A stretch of DNA of 64,000 bases from Carboxylicivirga mesophila. GTDB lineage: Bacteria > Bacteroidota > Bacteroidia > Bacteroidales > Marinilabiliaceae. The notes under the pieces were generated by a model. The model had not been told where the DNA came from. It did not search any database and saw nothing but the letters and a program-made list of their open reading frames with translations. This document shows, piece by piece, positions 27,959 to 37,363 of this stretch. The stretch covers positions 117,738-181,737 of the forward strand of contig NZ_JAGUCN010000011.1 of assembly GCF_018271975.1 (NCBI RefSeq). Direction: 5' to 3'. Position 1 is the stretch's first letter; every line of letters begins with the position of its first letter. The translations under genes were made by a program, and so were the position numbers.

Positions 27959-30775
27959 TTAGGGCACAATATCTAGACGTATTGCTCCTGCCTGCAATCC
28001 CTCTGACTTAGCTTTTAAGGTAATTTGCCCCGGCTCACCGGTCGATTGCACAAGCACCTGAGCTAAGCCATTAAACAGTCGGCGTTTGGGCGACTCTGCC
28101 TGAGTGATTACCTGTATCACACCTACCTTACGATTGGGCTTATCCCACTCGTTTTGTGGCTCAAATGGCTGGGTTATCACCAGCACCTGATTGCGGCCCT
28201 TTTTTAATAAACTGTTGTCAATTACAAAGCTTGCACTCTGTTCGTTGGCGCTGAGCTGATCGCTCAGGAGATGCCCATTGAGGTAGATGCGTTGCTGATG
28301 GCCAACATGGGTATAATACCAGGTATATTGTTGATTTTCGTTTGGCGTTTCTGTCAACATGAACTCAGTCACCAAGGCCTTCTCTGCTTCCAATTGCTTA
28401 ATGTATTTTTGCTCCTTCTTTTTTAATACTGTCAGCTGCCCAGCTAACTCAGTATCAGTCACGCTATGCATGTTGGTTTCAGGCAATTCTATCTGCTGAT
28501 AATCATCAATAAACACCTCTTTTTCATGCGATGTTGGATTGCCATTGCCCAGTCCAATTATTTTTCCCGGACCATCTATTTCAAACTCAATCAGGTTATT
28601 GGCAGTTGGTACATGAAGCCCCTTCTCATCCAGCACCTCCACCGTTATAACCGCCAGATCATTCTGTTGCTTTAAGCCCGCCTGATGTGCCTTTAAGTTG
28701 ATTTGCTGCGGTGCACCGGTGCTTGTATGCGCCTTGGTCAACACATGCTCGCCTTTGTTATACCCTATCGCTTTAATGGTTCCGGGAGCATAAGGTACTT
28801 TCCACGACAAATGGCCATTTAACGGCATTGTCTTTTTGCCCAATGATTGTTCGTTCAGTAGCAGTTCTAGCTCCTGGCAATTACTATATACCCACACATC
28901 GATGGTATCACCTTCCTGCCCCTGCCAGTTCCAATGCGGCAATAGGTGTAACACCGGTTCATCCTGCCACCACGATTTAAGGTAAAACACGTTATCCTTT
29001 GGAAAACCACATACATCCATCATACCAAAATAAGAAGTGACCGATGGCCAAGTATATGGTGTTGATTCTCCACGATAATCAAATCCGGTCCATATAAACG
29101 TGCCCGACAGGTAATCTCTTTCGGCGTAATGCTTCCAGCCCTCCTGTATGGTAAACCAATCGGGCCTTGGCTTAACATCGTACGCCACTTTATATTGACG
29201 CTCATTATCTTCAAAATAAACACCACGCGTAGCAAATGTCGAACCCTCTTCGGTACCTATTGATGGCTGGTGCGGAAAATTCTTATGGTGCTTATCGGTA
29301 TCGCCATGTACCAGGTAATTATACCCCATTATCTCCACAGTAGTGGATGAACCTTGCCCCCAGCCCCCGCTGATGGCGACATTTACCGGTCGGGTGGGAT
29401 CAACACGCCGGGCAAAGTTTTGCATGGTTTGGGTCATACGCGCACCTATTTCGTTCCATTCGATGCCCCACTCCTCGTTACCAATGGACCACACAATAAC
29501 CGATGGATGATTCCGATCGCGCTTTATCAAGCGCTCCAGTTCGTGTAAAGCTTTATTGGTGGTGCCCATTAAGCGATTTTCGTTGATGACCAATATCCCC
29601 ATCTCATCGCATAAATCGAGTAATTCGGGAGTTGGTGGATTGTGTGAACTACGAATGGCGTTGCTTCCCATATTCTTGAGTTGCTGCAGACGCCATCGAA
29701 TTAATTCATCGGGCATGGCACAGCCCACTCCTGCATGATCCTGGTGATTATTGGTCCCTTTAAGTTTAGTACGTTTCCCATTTAGGAAGAAGCCCTTATC
29801 GGCATCAAAATGGATGGTTCTGATGCCAAAGGATGTCTGATACTGATCCATCAATTGCCCATCTGCCCAAATTTCTGTCACTAACTGGTACATATATGGT
29901 GCATCGAGGCCCCACAGTTGCGGCGCTTCTACCTGCACACTTGTCTTCAGTAAGGCATTATCCATTGGCAAAAGTACAGCCGTTTCGGCAGCAGACTGAA
30001 CTACCATATTACCTGCCGCATCCAGCACACGGTGCATGACACTAAAATGCTGCTCTACATCACCTTTGTTGTCCACTTCTGTCTCGATAAATACCTGCGC
30101 ATGACTATCTGTGACCTCACTGTGTACAAATAGTCCATCTTTCGGGATGTGTAATGCGGGCGTTGTACGCAACCACACATGGCGGTATATGCCAGCCCCT
30201 TCGTAATACCAGCCTTCTTCCATGCTTACATCGGCACGAACAGCTACCACATTATCCGCTCCATAGTTGATAATGTCAGATATGTTATAACTGAAACTCT
30301 GGTATCCGCTGGGTTCATTGCCCAGGTAATGACCATTGACCCATACCTTAGTATCGCGTGATACTCCATCAAAATCGAGGAAGATTTGATGGCCCAGTTT
30401 TGTACTGTCAATAAAGAATGTTTTGCGATACCAACCAACCGATGTTTCCGGGAAACCGGGACCAACAGCTTTATAACCATGGCTATGACTGGCTTTGGCA
30501 TCAAATGGTACTTCCACTGCCCAGTCGTGGGGCAAATTTACAGGTCGCCATGCCCTATGGTCGAAGTCAGCTGCTGCCGCCCCGTCAGCGCCATAGCGCG
30601 CCTTGGCCAGGTAGGTAAAGTAACTGGTTCCAGTATGGTAATCTTTTGTTTTATCAAAGGGATGGCCATAAGCAAAATACCAGTCATCATCAAAATTTAT
30701 ACGTTCACGTACTGTTTGTCCCAAAGCCACAAAGCCAGTCAGACAGATTACAAGAATTAGCCAGGATTTTTTCAT
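27959..30775 (-). CDS. GH2 beta-galactosidase, secreted, multidomain
   Basis: About 938 residues from the ATG at 30775 (MKKSWLILVICLTGFVALGQ signal peptide). A longer in-frame start at 30841 would run through a good -7 promoter box at 30812-30805, so I reject it. GH2 features: NLPHDWAVEVPFD (jelly roll), GWYRKTFFID, the TIM-barrel acid/base Glu in WSIGNEEWGIEW, and the nucleophile Glu in TGFDYRGESTPY. DUF4982-like and Ig-like domains follow. The enzyme removes beta-galactose, as on galactosylated xyloglucan side chains. It lies after the HTCS and GH3 genes on the same strand, 143 bp from the HTCS stop. Confidence 0.93.
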   Translation of the reverse strand: MKKSWLILVICLTGFVALGQTVRERINFDDDWYFAYGHPFDKTKDYHTGTSYFTYLAKARYGADGAAAADFDHRAWRPVNLPHDWAVEVPFDAKASHSHGYKAVGPGFPETSVGWYRKTFFIDSTKLGHQIFLDFDGVSRDTKVWVNGHYLGNEPSGYQSFSYNISDIINYGADNVVAVRADVSMEEGWYYEGAGIYRHVWLRTTPALHIPKDGLFVHSEVTDSHAQVFIETEVDNKGDVEQHFSVMHRVLDAAGNMVVQSAAETAVLLPMDNALLKTSVQVEAPQLWGLDAPYMYQLVTEIWADGQLMDQYQTSFGIRTIHFDADKGFFLNGKRTKLKGTNNHQDHAGVGCAMPDELIRWRLQQLKNMGSNAIRSSHNPPTPELLDLCDEMGILVINENRLMGTTNKALHELERLIKRDRNHPSVIVWSIGNEEWGIEWNEIGARMTQTMQNFARRVDPTRPVNVAISGGWGQGSSTTVEIMGYNYLVHGDTDKHHKNFPHQPSIGTEEGSTFATRGVYFEDNERQYKVAYDVKPRPDWFTIQEGWKHYAERDYLSGTFIWTGFDYRGESTPYTWPSVTSYFGMMDVCGFPKDNVFYLKSWWQDEPVLHLLPHWNWQGQEGDTIDVWVYSNCQELELLLNEQSLGKKTMPLNGHLSWKVPYAPGTIKAIGYNKGEHVLTKAHTSTGAPQQINLKAHQAGLKQQNDLAVITVEVLDEKGLHVPTANNLIEFEIDGPGKIIGLGNGNPTSHEKEVFIDDYQQIELPETNMHSVTDTELAGQLTVLKKKEQKYIKQLEAEKALVTEFMLTETPNENQQYTWYYTHVGHQQRIYLNGHLLSDQLSANEQSASFVIDNSLLKKGRNQVLVITQPFEPQNEWDKPNRKVGVIQVITQAESPKRRLFNGLAQVLVQSTGEPGQITLKAKSEGLQAGAIRLDIVP

Positions 30776-30804
30776 AATTATAGAACTGCTGTTGTTTTCA
30801 GCAA

Positions 30805-30812
30805 CAAAGGTA
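30805..30812 (-). promoter_or_regulatory. -7 promoter box of the GH2 beta-galactosidase gene
   Basis: TACCTTTG on the minus strand, 30 bp before the ATG at 30775. No -33 TTG is seen at the usual distance, so activation by a regulator is possible. Confidence 0.5.
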
Positions 30813-30918
30813 GGTGCCAGCAATTGCCAGTAGGTGTCCATTTGTTTCTTATCACCCGCATAAATGTTAATTCACCAGGTTTAATTGCAAAAAACGCAGA
30901 AACCTGAGGCTTCAACCA

Positions 30919-33900
30919 CTATGCATTATCTTCTGTATTGAACGATTTCATATATGCCGTTGGCAACATACCATACTCTTCCTTAAAGTACTTACTGAAA
31001 TAACGCGGACTATTAAAGCCTACCTCATAGGCAATTTCTGAAATATTCATCTGGCTTTTCTGCAACAATTGCGCACCACGCTTCAGTCGTATGATGCGGA
31101 TAAACTCAATGGGCGATTTGCCGGTAATTGACACCAGTTTTTTATACAAATAGACACGGCTCATGCCCAGCTCCCTGCTCAAGTCCTCCACCGAAAAAGA
31201 GGATTCGGCAATATTGGTTTCGACCACGGCCACCGCTTTGCTTATCAACTTTTCATCCATCGAGGTGATCTGCACTTCGCTGGGTTGTATCTCCACGTTT
31301 TTTTGAAACTGCTTTTGCATCTTACTCCGTTTCTCTAGCAGTTTATTCAGTCGCAACACCAACAAATCCATATTAAATGGCTTGGTAATATAATCATCGG
31401 CACCTATCTCCAGCCCTTTGATTTTATCTTCATCAGCTGTTCGGGCTGTTAACAAAATAATTGGTATATGACTCGTACGTATATCTTTACGCAGCTGTTG
31501 ACAAAGCTCCAAACCATCCACACGGGGCATCATTACATCGCTTATAATCAGATCGGGAATAACCTTGTGCACCAATTCAATACCAGCCTGCCCGTCAGCT
31601 GCCTCATAGATGTTAAACCGGTCCTCCAGGGTTTCCTTCATAAACGTGCGGAAATCGTGATTATCCTCCACCAGCAAGATGGATGCCTTGCCCTTGGCGT
31701 CGATGTGCAATTCGGGCTGCTCCTGCTCATCAATGCTCATCTCCACAGCGGTTTCCTCTACCTTATCAACCTCTCTGGTGACAGGCAGAGCTACCTTAAA
31801 CGTAGCACCCTTACCCTCCGTGCTTTCAACATGAATGGTACCATTATGCAGCTGCACCATTTCGCGTGCCAGATTAAGTCCGATGCCGCTGCCCGAAAGG
31901 CCTAGCTTTTTATTGTGTTCAGATTGGAAGAAGCGAACAAATATCTTATCCATATCCGAAGGCTTAATACCGATACCGTTGTCTTTTACCGATATATACA
32001 CTAATTCTTCATTGTTATCAATTTGAAGCGAAAGCTCAACAGCTCCATTCTCCGGGGTAAACTTTAAGGCATTGGACAACAAGTTCATCAATACCTTTTG
32101 AAGCTTATCACGATCAAAGTTGAGCATGAACTGATCAACTTCGTGGGTAAACGTAAAGCTTATTTGCTTTTTGGTAAAAGCCTCCTCAAAATTATTACTT
32201 ACCTCCTGCAGAAAAGCAACAATATTACCATACGAAGGGTTGTATTTCAGGCCATGTAGCTCCAGCTTTCTAAAGTCGAGCAGCTGGTTGACCAGCTCAA
32301 GCAACTGCCTGGCATTGCGATCAATCACTTCCAGCAGCTTGCGGCTAGATTTGTCAGTAGCTTCATGCATCAGCTTGTGTAAAGGCGTTAGGATCAGCGT
32401 CAATGGGGTTCTGAACTCGTGACTGACATTGGTCAGAAACTTCAGCTTCATCTCATCCATCTCCCTATTGCGGTTGATTTGCAATTTCTCCTGCTCCATC
32501 TCAAACTTTAAACGCTCTTTTCGCAGCATCGAATAGCGGTAATAAATCATGGCAAGCAGAATGATTAACGAATAAAGCAGAAACGCCCAGGTAGTAGCAT
32601 ACAAGGGAGGCAGCACTTCTATTCGCAATTCCGAGTACTGAGTATTCCACGAACCATCGGCATTAGTGGCCTTCACCTGAAACACATAGTCGCCAGCACT
32701 TAGGTTGGTATAGGTGACCAGCTTTTGGTCGGGGTCCAAAGGCAACCATTGTTCATTAAAACCATGCAGGCGATACTGATACCTGATCTTGTCGGGGATG
32801 AAAAAGTTAAGCGCCGTAAAGCCTATGGAAAATACATTCATTGAGTGCTTTAAAACCACCTCATCGGTTAATGATATAGATTGGCTCAACAGCTGTCTCC
32901 CATGTACTTTTTGCCCGGGCACCACCGTTTGGTTGTACACCTGCAAATCGGTGAACACTACTTTAGGCTGCACATTGGGGTACTTAATATCTTTGGACTT
33001 GAACAGGTTAAAACCATTGGCACCTCCAAATATCAGCTCATTATTGCTTGTTTTGCAACTGGCATTCGGGTTAAACTCATTCCCCTGCAAACCATCTTCC
33101 CTGGTAAAGTCATATATATGAAAATCATATTCATTGCTGGCCACCAGCTTATTAACCACTATTTGACTCAAACCAGTTGATTTACTAATCCATATGGCCT
33201 GGTATTCATCCTCTTCTATGCAATTGATAATGTCCTCAGGCAATCCATCATTGGCAGTAAAAAGCTTGATGTATTCGGTTTGCGGATCGAGCATAATCAA
33301 GCCTTCGCGTGTGGCAATCCACAAAAAACCGCGCGTATCTTCAAACACTGCATTAACTGCTTTGTTGCCAAGGTCAAAGGGCTCTGTCCGGTTAATGGTA
33401 GGATGGTATTTAAAACGCTGCTCTTCAATATTGTAAAATGCCACACCGTTAGCTGTTGCGATAAACATATTGCCATCCGACAATTTGAAAATCTGGTTAA
33501 TAACCGGACCCGGTGGTTCAATTGTGCCATTATTGGGCAAAGGCTTAAATTGGTCAGTCTGTCGATCATATGTCACGATGCCCCCGCCTAAGGTACCTAC
33601 CCACAGGTTATGCTTATCATCCTCAATGATTGACCAGATATTATTGTTCGTTAGTCCCCTGCCACCATCAATTTCGCACTGATAACGGGTAAATTTTTTC
33701 CCATCGAAACGGTTCAGACCAGCCGCATAGGTGCCCACCCACACATCACCATGAACATCGATATATGTACTCACAATCACATTACCACTCAGCGAATAAG
33801 GATTATGTTTATCGTGCAGGTATTGGGTAAACCTGTTTTTCTGACGATCGAAATAAATCAGACCGCCACCATTGGCACCAATCCACAGATTGCCTTTATT

Positions 33901-35037
33901 ATCTTCCACAAAGCAGTTGATATCACTAAATGGTACGCTATGAGGATCGGACCATAGATGATGAAAATGTGGGAATTTATGGATGCTTTCGTGATAATAA
34001 CTAAATCCGTTTTTATAGGAGCCCACCCAAATAATATTGTTATCATCGATATACAAATCGGTGATGGAATTTTGTGCTACACTCTTATCATTATCCGGTT
34101 GATGGTATATGGTTTGAATCTCACCAGAATATTTATTGATGATGTCAATCCCTCCATGGTCGGTACCCACCCAAACTAGTCCCTTATCATCCTGTACAAT
34201 GCGCCTGATTATATTACTGGTCAGCTGGGTTTTGTTACTGGTCATGGAGTAATTACTCCATTGTTGTGTTAAGGCGTTATAATGATGAGCGCCCAGGTTA
34301 TTCCCATAAAACCAAACATCGTTTTCGGCATCAATAAACAATTCGGCATTGAGGCTATCTGTTCCCATCTTATCAGCAAGGTAATCATCGCTAAAGATTA
34401 ATTGTGTACCAGTGTCTTTGTAACATTCAAGCGTACCATTGCCAAACAAGCAATACAGATAGCCGTTGGCATGCTTGAAATCAACCAGATAACTACCTGT
34501 TTTACTATTATCCGGAAAAACAGACCGTAATTCATGCGTGGCGGAGTCCAGCTGCTGGTAGTAATCTTTATTGTAATCTTTGAGCCATATTTGCTGGTCA
34601 TTATCACAATACACCCGATCGATATTGATAATTGAGGTGTCTTTCTTCAGGTACTCGTTAGGATCACTGTAAAAACGCTCCTGACGAACATCATACACCT
34701 CATACCCTTGCGAGGTTTCAAGCCATAAATTATGCTTATAATCCTCCTGGATATTGATGATGTAATTGTCATCAATGGAACTGGAATCAGCAGAGTTGTG
34801 CTTAAAATTAACAAATGAAACACCATCGTAGCGGCTTAAACCGGCCACTGTTCCTATCCATATAAAGCCCTGATGATCTTTATGAATACAATTCACCTGA
34901 TTATTGACCAAACCATCTTCGTTGCCTAGTCTTATAAAGGAGTACTGCTTTTGCGCTTGTCCACCAGATGATAGCAAGAACAACAGGACGAAACTGAACA
35001 GGATTATCTTCATTGATTTTTCAATTGCATTATTCAT
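30919..35037 (-). CDS. hybrid two-component system (HTCS) sensor-regulator
   Basis: About 1372 residues from the ATG at 35037; an ATG at 35013 (MKIILFSFVLLFLLSSGGQA signal peptide) is an alternative. Domains in order: a periplasmic sensor of two beta-propellers built from Reg_prop repeats (GLVWVGTDHGGIDI, NLWIGANGGGLIYFD, DVWVGTYAAGLNRFD), a Y_Y_Y domain before the membrane, a membrane segment (WAFLLYSLIILLAMIYY), the histidine kinase H box (NVSHEFRTPLTLIL), an ATPase domain (SGSGIGLNLAREM), a receiver (LIISDVMMPRVDGLELC, phospho-Asp), and a C-terminal AraC DNA-binding domain. One protein thus senses a periplasmic oligosaccharide and switches on PUL genes. It lies 27 bp after GH3 and probably controls the surrounding xyloglucan-type enzymes. 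Confidence 0.95.
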   Translation of the reverse strand: MNNAIEKSMKIILFSFVLLFLLSSGGQAQKQYSFIRLGNEDGLVNNQVNCIHKDHQGFIWIGTVAGLSRYDGVSFVNFKHNSADSSSIDDNYIINIQEDYKHNLWLETSQGYEVYDVRQERFYSDPNEYLKKDTSIINIDRVYCDNDQQIWLKDYNKDYYQQLDSATHELRSVFPDNSKTGSYLVDFKHANGYLYCLFGNGTLECYKDTGTQLIFSDDYLADKMGTDSLNAELFIDAENDVWFYGNNLGAHHYNALTQQWSNYSMTSNKTQLTSNIIRRIVQDDKGLVWVGTDHGGIDIINKYSGEIQTIYHQPDNDKSVAQNSITDLYIDDNNIIWVGSYKNGFSYYHESIHKFPHFHHLWSDPHSVPFSDINCFVEDNKGNLWIGANGGGLIYFDRQKNRFTQYLHDKHNPYSLSGNVIVSTYIDVHGDVWVGTYAAGLNRFDGKKFTRYQCEIDGGRGLTNNNIWSIIEDDKHNLWVGTLGGGIVTYDRQTDQFKPLPNNGTIEPPGPVINQIFKLSDGNMFIATANGVAFYNIEEQRFKYHPTINRTEPFDLGNKAVNAVFEDTRGFLWIATREGLIMLDPQTEYIKLFTANDGLPEDIINCIEEDEYQAIWISKSTGLSQIVVNKLVASNEYDFHIYDFTREDGLQGNEFNPNASCKTSNNELIFGGANGFNLFKSKDIKYPNVQPKVVFTDLQVYNQTVVPGQKVHGRQLLSQSISLTDEVVLKHSMNVFSIGFTALNFFIPDKIRYQYRLHGFNEQWLPLDPDQKLVTYTNLSAGDYVFQVKATNADGSWNTQYSELRIEVLPPLYATTWAFLLYSLIILLAMIYYRYSMLRKERLKFEMEQEKLQINRNREMDEMKLKFLTNVSHEFRTPLTLILTPLHKLMHEATDKSSRKLLEVIDRNARQLLELVNQLLDFRKLELHGLKYNPSYGNIVAFLQEVSNNFEEAFTKKQISFTFTHEVDQFMLNFDRDKLQKVLMNLLSNALKFTPENGAVELSLQIDNNEELVYISVKDNGIGIKPSDMDKIFVRFFQSEHNKKLGLSGSGIGLNLAREMVQLHNGTIHVESTEGKGATFKVALPVTREVDKVEETAVEMSIDEQEQPELHIDAKGKASILLVEDNHDFRTFMKETLEDRFNIYEAADGQAGIELVHKVIPDLIISDVMMPRVDGLELCQQLRKDIRTSHIPIILLTARTADEDKIKGLEIGADDYITKPFNMDLLVLRLNKLLEKRSKMQKQFQKNVEIQPSEVQITSMDEKLISKAVAVVETNIAESSFSVEDLSRELGMSRVYLYKKLVSITGKSPIEFIRIIRLKRGAQLLQKSQMNISEIAYEVGFNSPRYFSKYFKEEYGMLPTAYMKSFNTEDNA

Positions 35038-35064
35038 AAATGACCTATGCCACCCCAAAAAATA

Positions 35065-37245
35065 CTATTTTATTCTGAATTGTGTTTGATAAACGCAATT
35101 ATCTGACGCATTTCCCACATAAAGCTGGTAGCGTCCCTTCTCGATATGCCAGCCGGCTATGCTTTCATCGTAGAAAGCTAATTGTTCAACAGGTATGGTC
35201 AGCTCAACGGTGGTGATGCTGCCGGCTTTCATGTAAACTTTCTCAAAGGCTTTGAGTTCCTTCACGGCCCGTTTTACTTTCGAATCTTTTTTACCAATGT
35301 AGACCTGCACGACTTCTGCTCCGTCTTTCTGCCCCTCATTGCTAATGGTGCAACTTACTTTAATGGTTCCATCTGCCAGGTAGGAAGCGGCATTTACTCC
35401 TGCATCTGAAATAGTGAATTGAGTATAGGATAAGCCATAGCCAAATGCAAACCGGGGCTTTATCTGTTGTGTTTCATGCCAGCGGTAACCTACCAATATA
35501 TCTTCCTGATAATGTTGCCTGATACTATCACCCGGATAGGACAGCTGACCGAAATGATGTGCAGCGTTATCGCTTAATTTCACCGGATACGAAAACGGCA
35601 GCTTACCCGAGGGATTAACCTCGCCCGAGAGAATATCGGCCAGGGCATTGCCCGCTTCACTGCCATTGTACCAGGCCTGAATCAGTCCTTTTACATCATG
35701 TAACCAGGGCATTTCAACAGCATTTCCGCTGACCATCACGACGGCTATTTGAGGATTTACATCAGTAATTCTCCTGATTAGCTCATCCTGACCAAAGGGC
35801 AAATGATAATGTTGACGGTCGCCGCCCTCACAATCCTGATAGTGATTCTTATTAAGCCCCCCGATAAACAGCACCATATCCGCTTCAGCAGCTGCTTTAA
35901 CAGCCGCTCTGCTTAACGAATCGGCATCTAAGCCCGAAGGCAATTCGCGCCCGTAGGCCGGCGGTCCGGAGGCATAACCCATTGAGTAAATAATAGTGGC
36001 ATTTTTAAAGCGTTGCTTAATCCCTTCCAGTGGCGACACCTCGTACCTTGCCTTTAATTCCGAAGAACCGCCTCCATTGGTCATGGAGCGGGTGGCATTT
36101 TCGCCAATCACAGCAATGGTGAGGTCGGTATGCTCACCAATTGGCAGAAAACCCTTATCATTTTTCAGTAAGACGATGCCATCAGCAGCCACCTTGCGAG
36201 CAACGTGACTATGTTCCACATTATTGGCGCGACCAAACGAACGTTCGCGGTTCATATTGGTACGAAACATGAGTCGTAATATCCGACGTACCTTTTCATC
36301 CACAACAGACTCGCTCAGCTCACCACTCTTTATCATATCCCTGAATGGCTTGGCCAGAAAATAGTTATCGTAAGCAAAACTTTCAGAGAAGGTTAGTCCG
36401 TTGGTCCAGGTGCCCATCTCAATATCAAGGCCATTAAGAGCTGCCTCTTTTGTATCGTGGGCACTCCCCCAATCGGTAATCACTACACCATCAAAGGCCC
36501 AATCGCCTTTCAGTATCTTATTAATCAGTAATTCATGATGACTGGTAAACTGTCCCCTGAACTGATTATATGCGCCCATTACCGACCACACGCCGCCCTC
36601 TTGAACAGCGGCTTTAAATGCCGGCAGATAAATCTCATGAAGTGCCCGATCGCTCACCTGCACATCAATGTGTGAGCGCCACCTTTCCTGGTTATTGAGT
36701 GCGAAATGCTTCACACAGGCAGCTACGCCATTACTTTGTACCCCTTTAATGTATGGCACCACCATTTTGGAGACCAGCAGCGGATCTTCACCCATGTACT
36801 CGAAGTTACGGCCATTGAGTGGGGTACGATAGATATTAACACCCGGCCCCAGCAACACGTCTTTTTTACGGTAACGCGCTTCCTCGCCAATGGCCACGCC
36901 ATATTCGTAGGACAGCTGCGGATTAAAGGTAGCGGCCAGACAGGTTAATGCCGGAAAGGCAGTGATGGAATCATTGGTCCAGCCGGCATAGCCCCAGTTG
37001 TCCCAGTTAATTTCGCCACGAACACCATGTGGTCCATCAGACATCCACAACTCAGGGATACCGAGGCGCGGCACACCGGGCGAGCTGAATTTAGATTGCG
37101 CATGGCACATAGCCACTTTCTCGTCCAGCGTCATCCGGGCAATAATGGCACTAATCTTTTCTTCTACTTCATCAGGCTTTTGTGCCATACCATTTGAGCT
37201 AAATCCTAACCATAGGATGGCGGCCAACAGGATTATATTTTTCAT
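35065..37245 (-). CDS. GH3 beta-glucosidase (or beta-xylosidase), secreted
   Basis: 726 residues with a signal peptide (MKNIILLAAILWLGFSSNGMA). The GH3 N-terminal barrel shows MSDGPHGVRGE (about 68-78), CVKHFALNNQE, and the nucleophile Asp in GVVITDWGSAHD. The C-terminal alpha/beta sandwich (FIGGLNKNHYQDCEGGDR, VMVSGNAVEMPW) and a fibronectin-III-like domain (GAEVVQVYIG) complete the usual architecture. It would remove terminal beta-glucose from hemicellulose oligosaccharides in the periplasm. It is transcribed just ahead of the HTCS gene, so enzyme and regulator share a transcript. Confidence 0.94.
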   Translation of the reverse strand: MKNIILLAAILWLGFSSNGMAQKPDEVEEKISAIIARMTLDEKVAMCHAQSKFSSPGVPRLGIPELWMSDGPHGVRGEINWDNWGYAGWTNDSITAFPALTCLAATFNPQLSYEYGVAIGEEARYRKKDVLLGPGVNIYRTPLNGRNFEYMGEDPLLVSKMVVPYIKGVQSNGVAACVKHFALNNQERWRSHIDVQVSDRALHEIYLPAFKAAVQEGGVWSVMGAYNQFRGQFTSHHELLINKILKGDWAFDGVVITDWGSAHDTKEAALNGLDIEMGTWTNGLTFSESFAYDNYFLAKPFRDMIKSGELSESVVDEKVRRILRLMFRTNMNRERSFGRANNVEHSHVARKVAADGIVLLKNDKGFLPIGEHTDLTIAVIGENATRSMTNGGGSSELKARYEVSPLEGIKQRFKNATIIYSMGYASGPPAYGRELPSGLDADSLSRAAVKAAAEADMVLFIGGLNKNHYQDCEGGDRQHYHLPFGQDELIRRITDVNPQIAVVMVSGNAVEMPWLHDVKGLIQAWYNGSEAGNALADILSGEVNPSGKLPFSYPVKLSDNAAHHFGQLSYPGDSIRQHYQEDILVGYRWHETQQIKPRFAFGYGLSYTQFTISDAGVNAASYLADGTIKVSCTISNEGQKDGAEVVQVYIGKKDSKVKRAVKELKAFEKVYMKAGSITTVELTIPVEQLAFYDESIAGWHIEKGRYQLYVGNASDNCVYQTQFRIK

Positions 37246-37311
37246 ATTTTGCGTTGTTTCTTTATTACTACAATTAAGCCCCCAGGCAGGGCACGTTCAT
37301 ACTGAACAGAT

Positions 37312-37352
37312 AAAAAAGAGAGCTTCGATGCACCTTTGTTCACCGAGCCCTC
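37312..37352 (-). terminator. terminator after the GH31 gene
   Basis: On the minus strand GAGGGCT (37352-37346) pairs with AGCTCTC (37324-37318) including one G-U pair. CGGTG/CATCG extends the stem inside, and TTTTTT follows (37317-37312). It separates GH31 from the GH3-HTCS unit. Confidence 0.7.
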
Positions 37353-37363
37353 TCATCCATTTA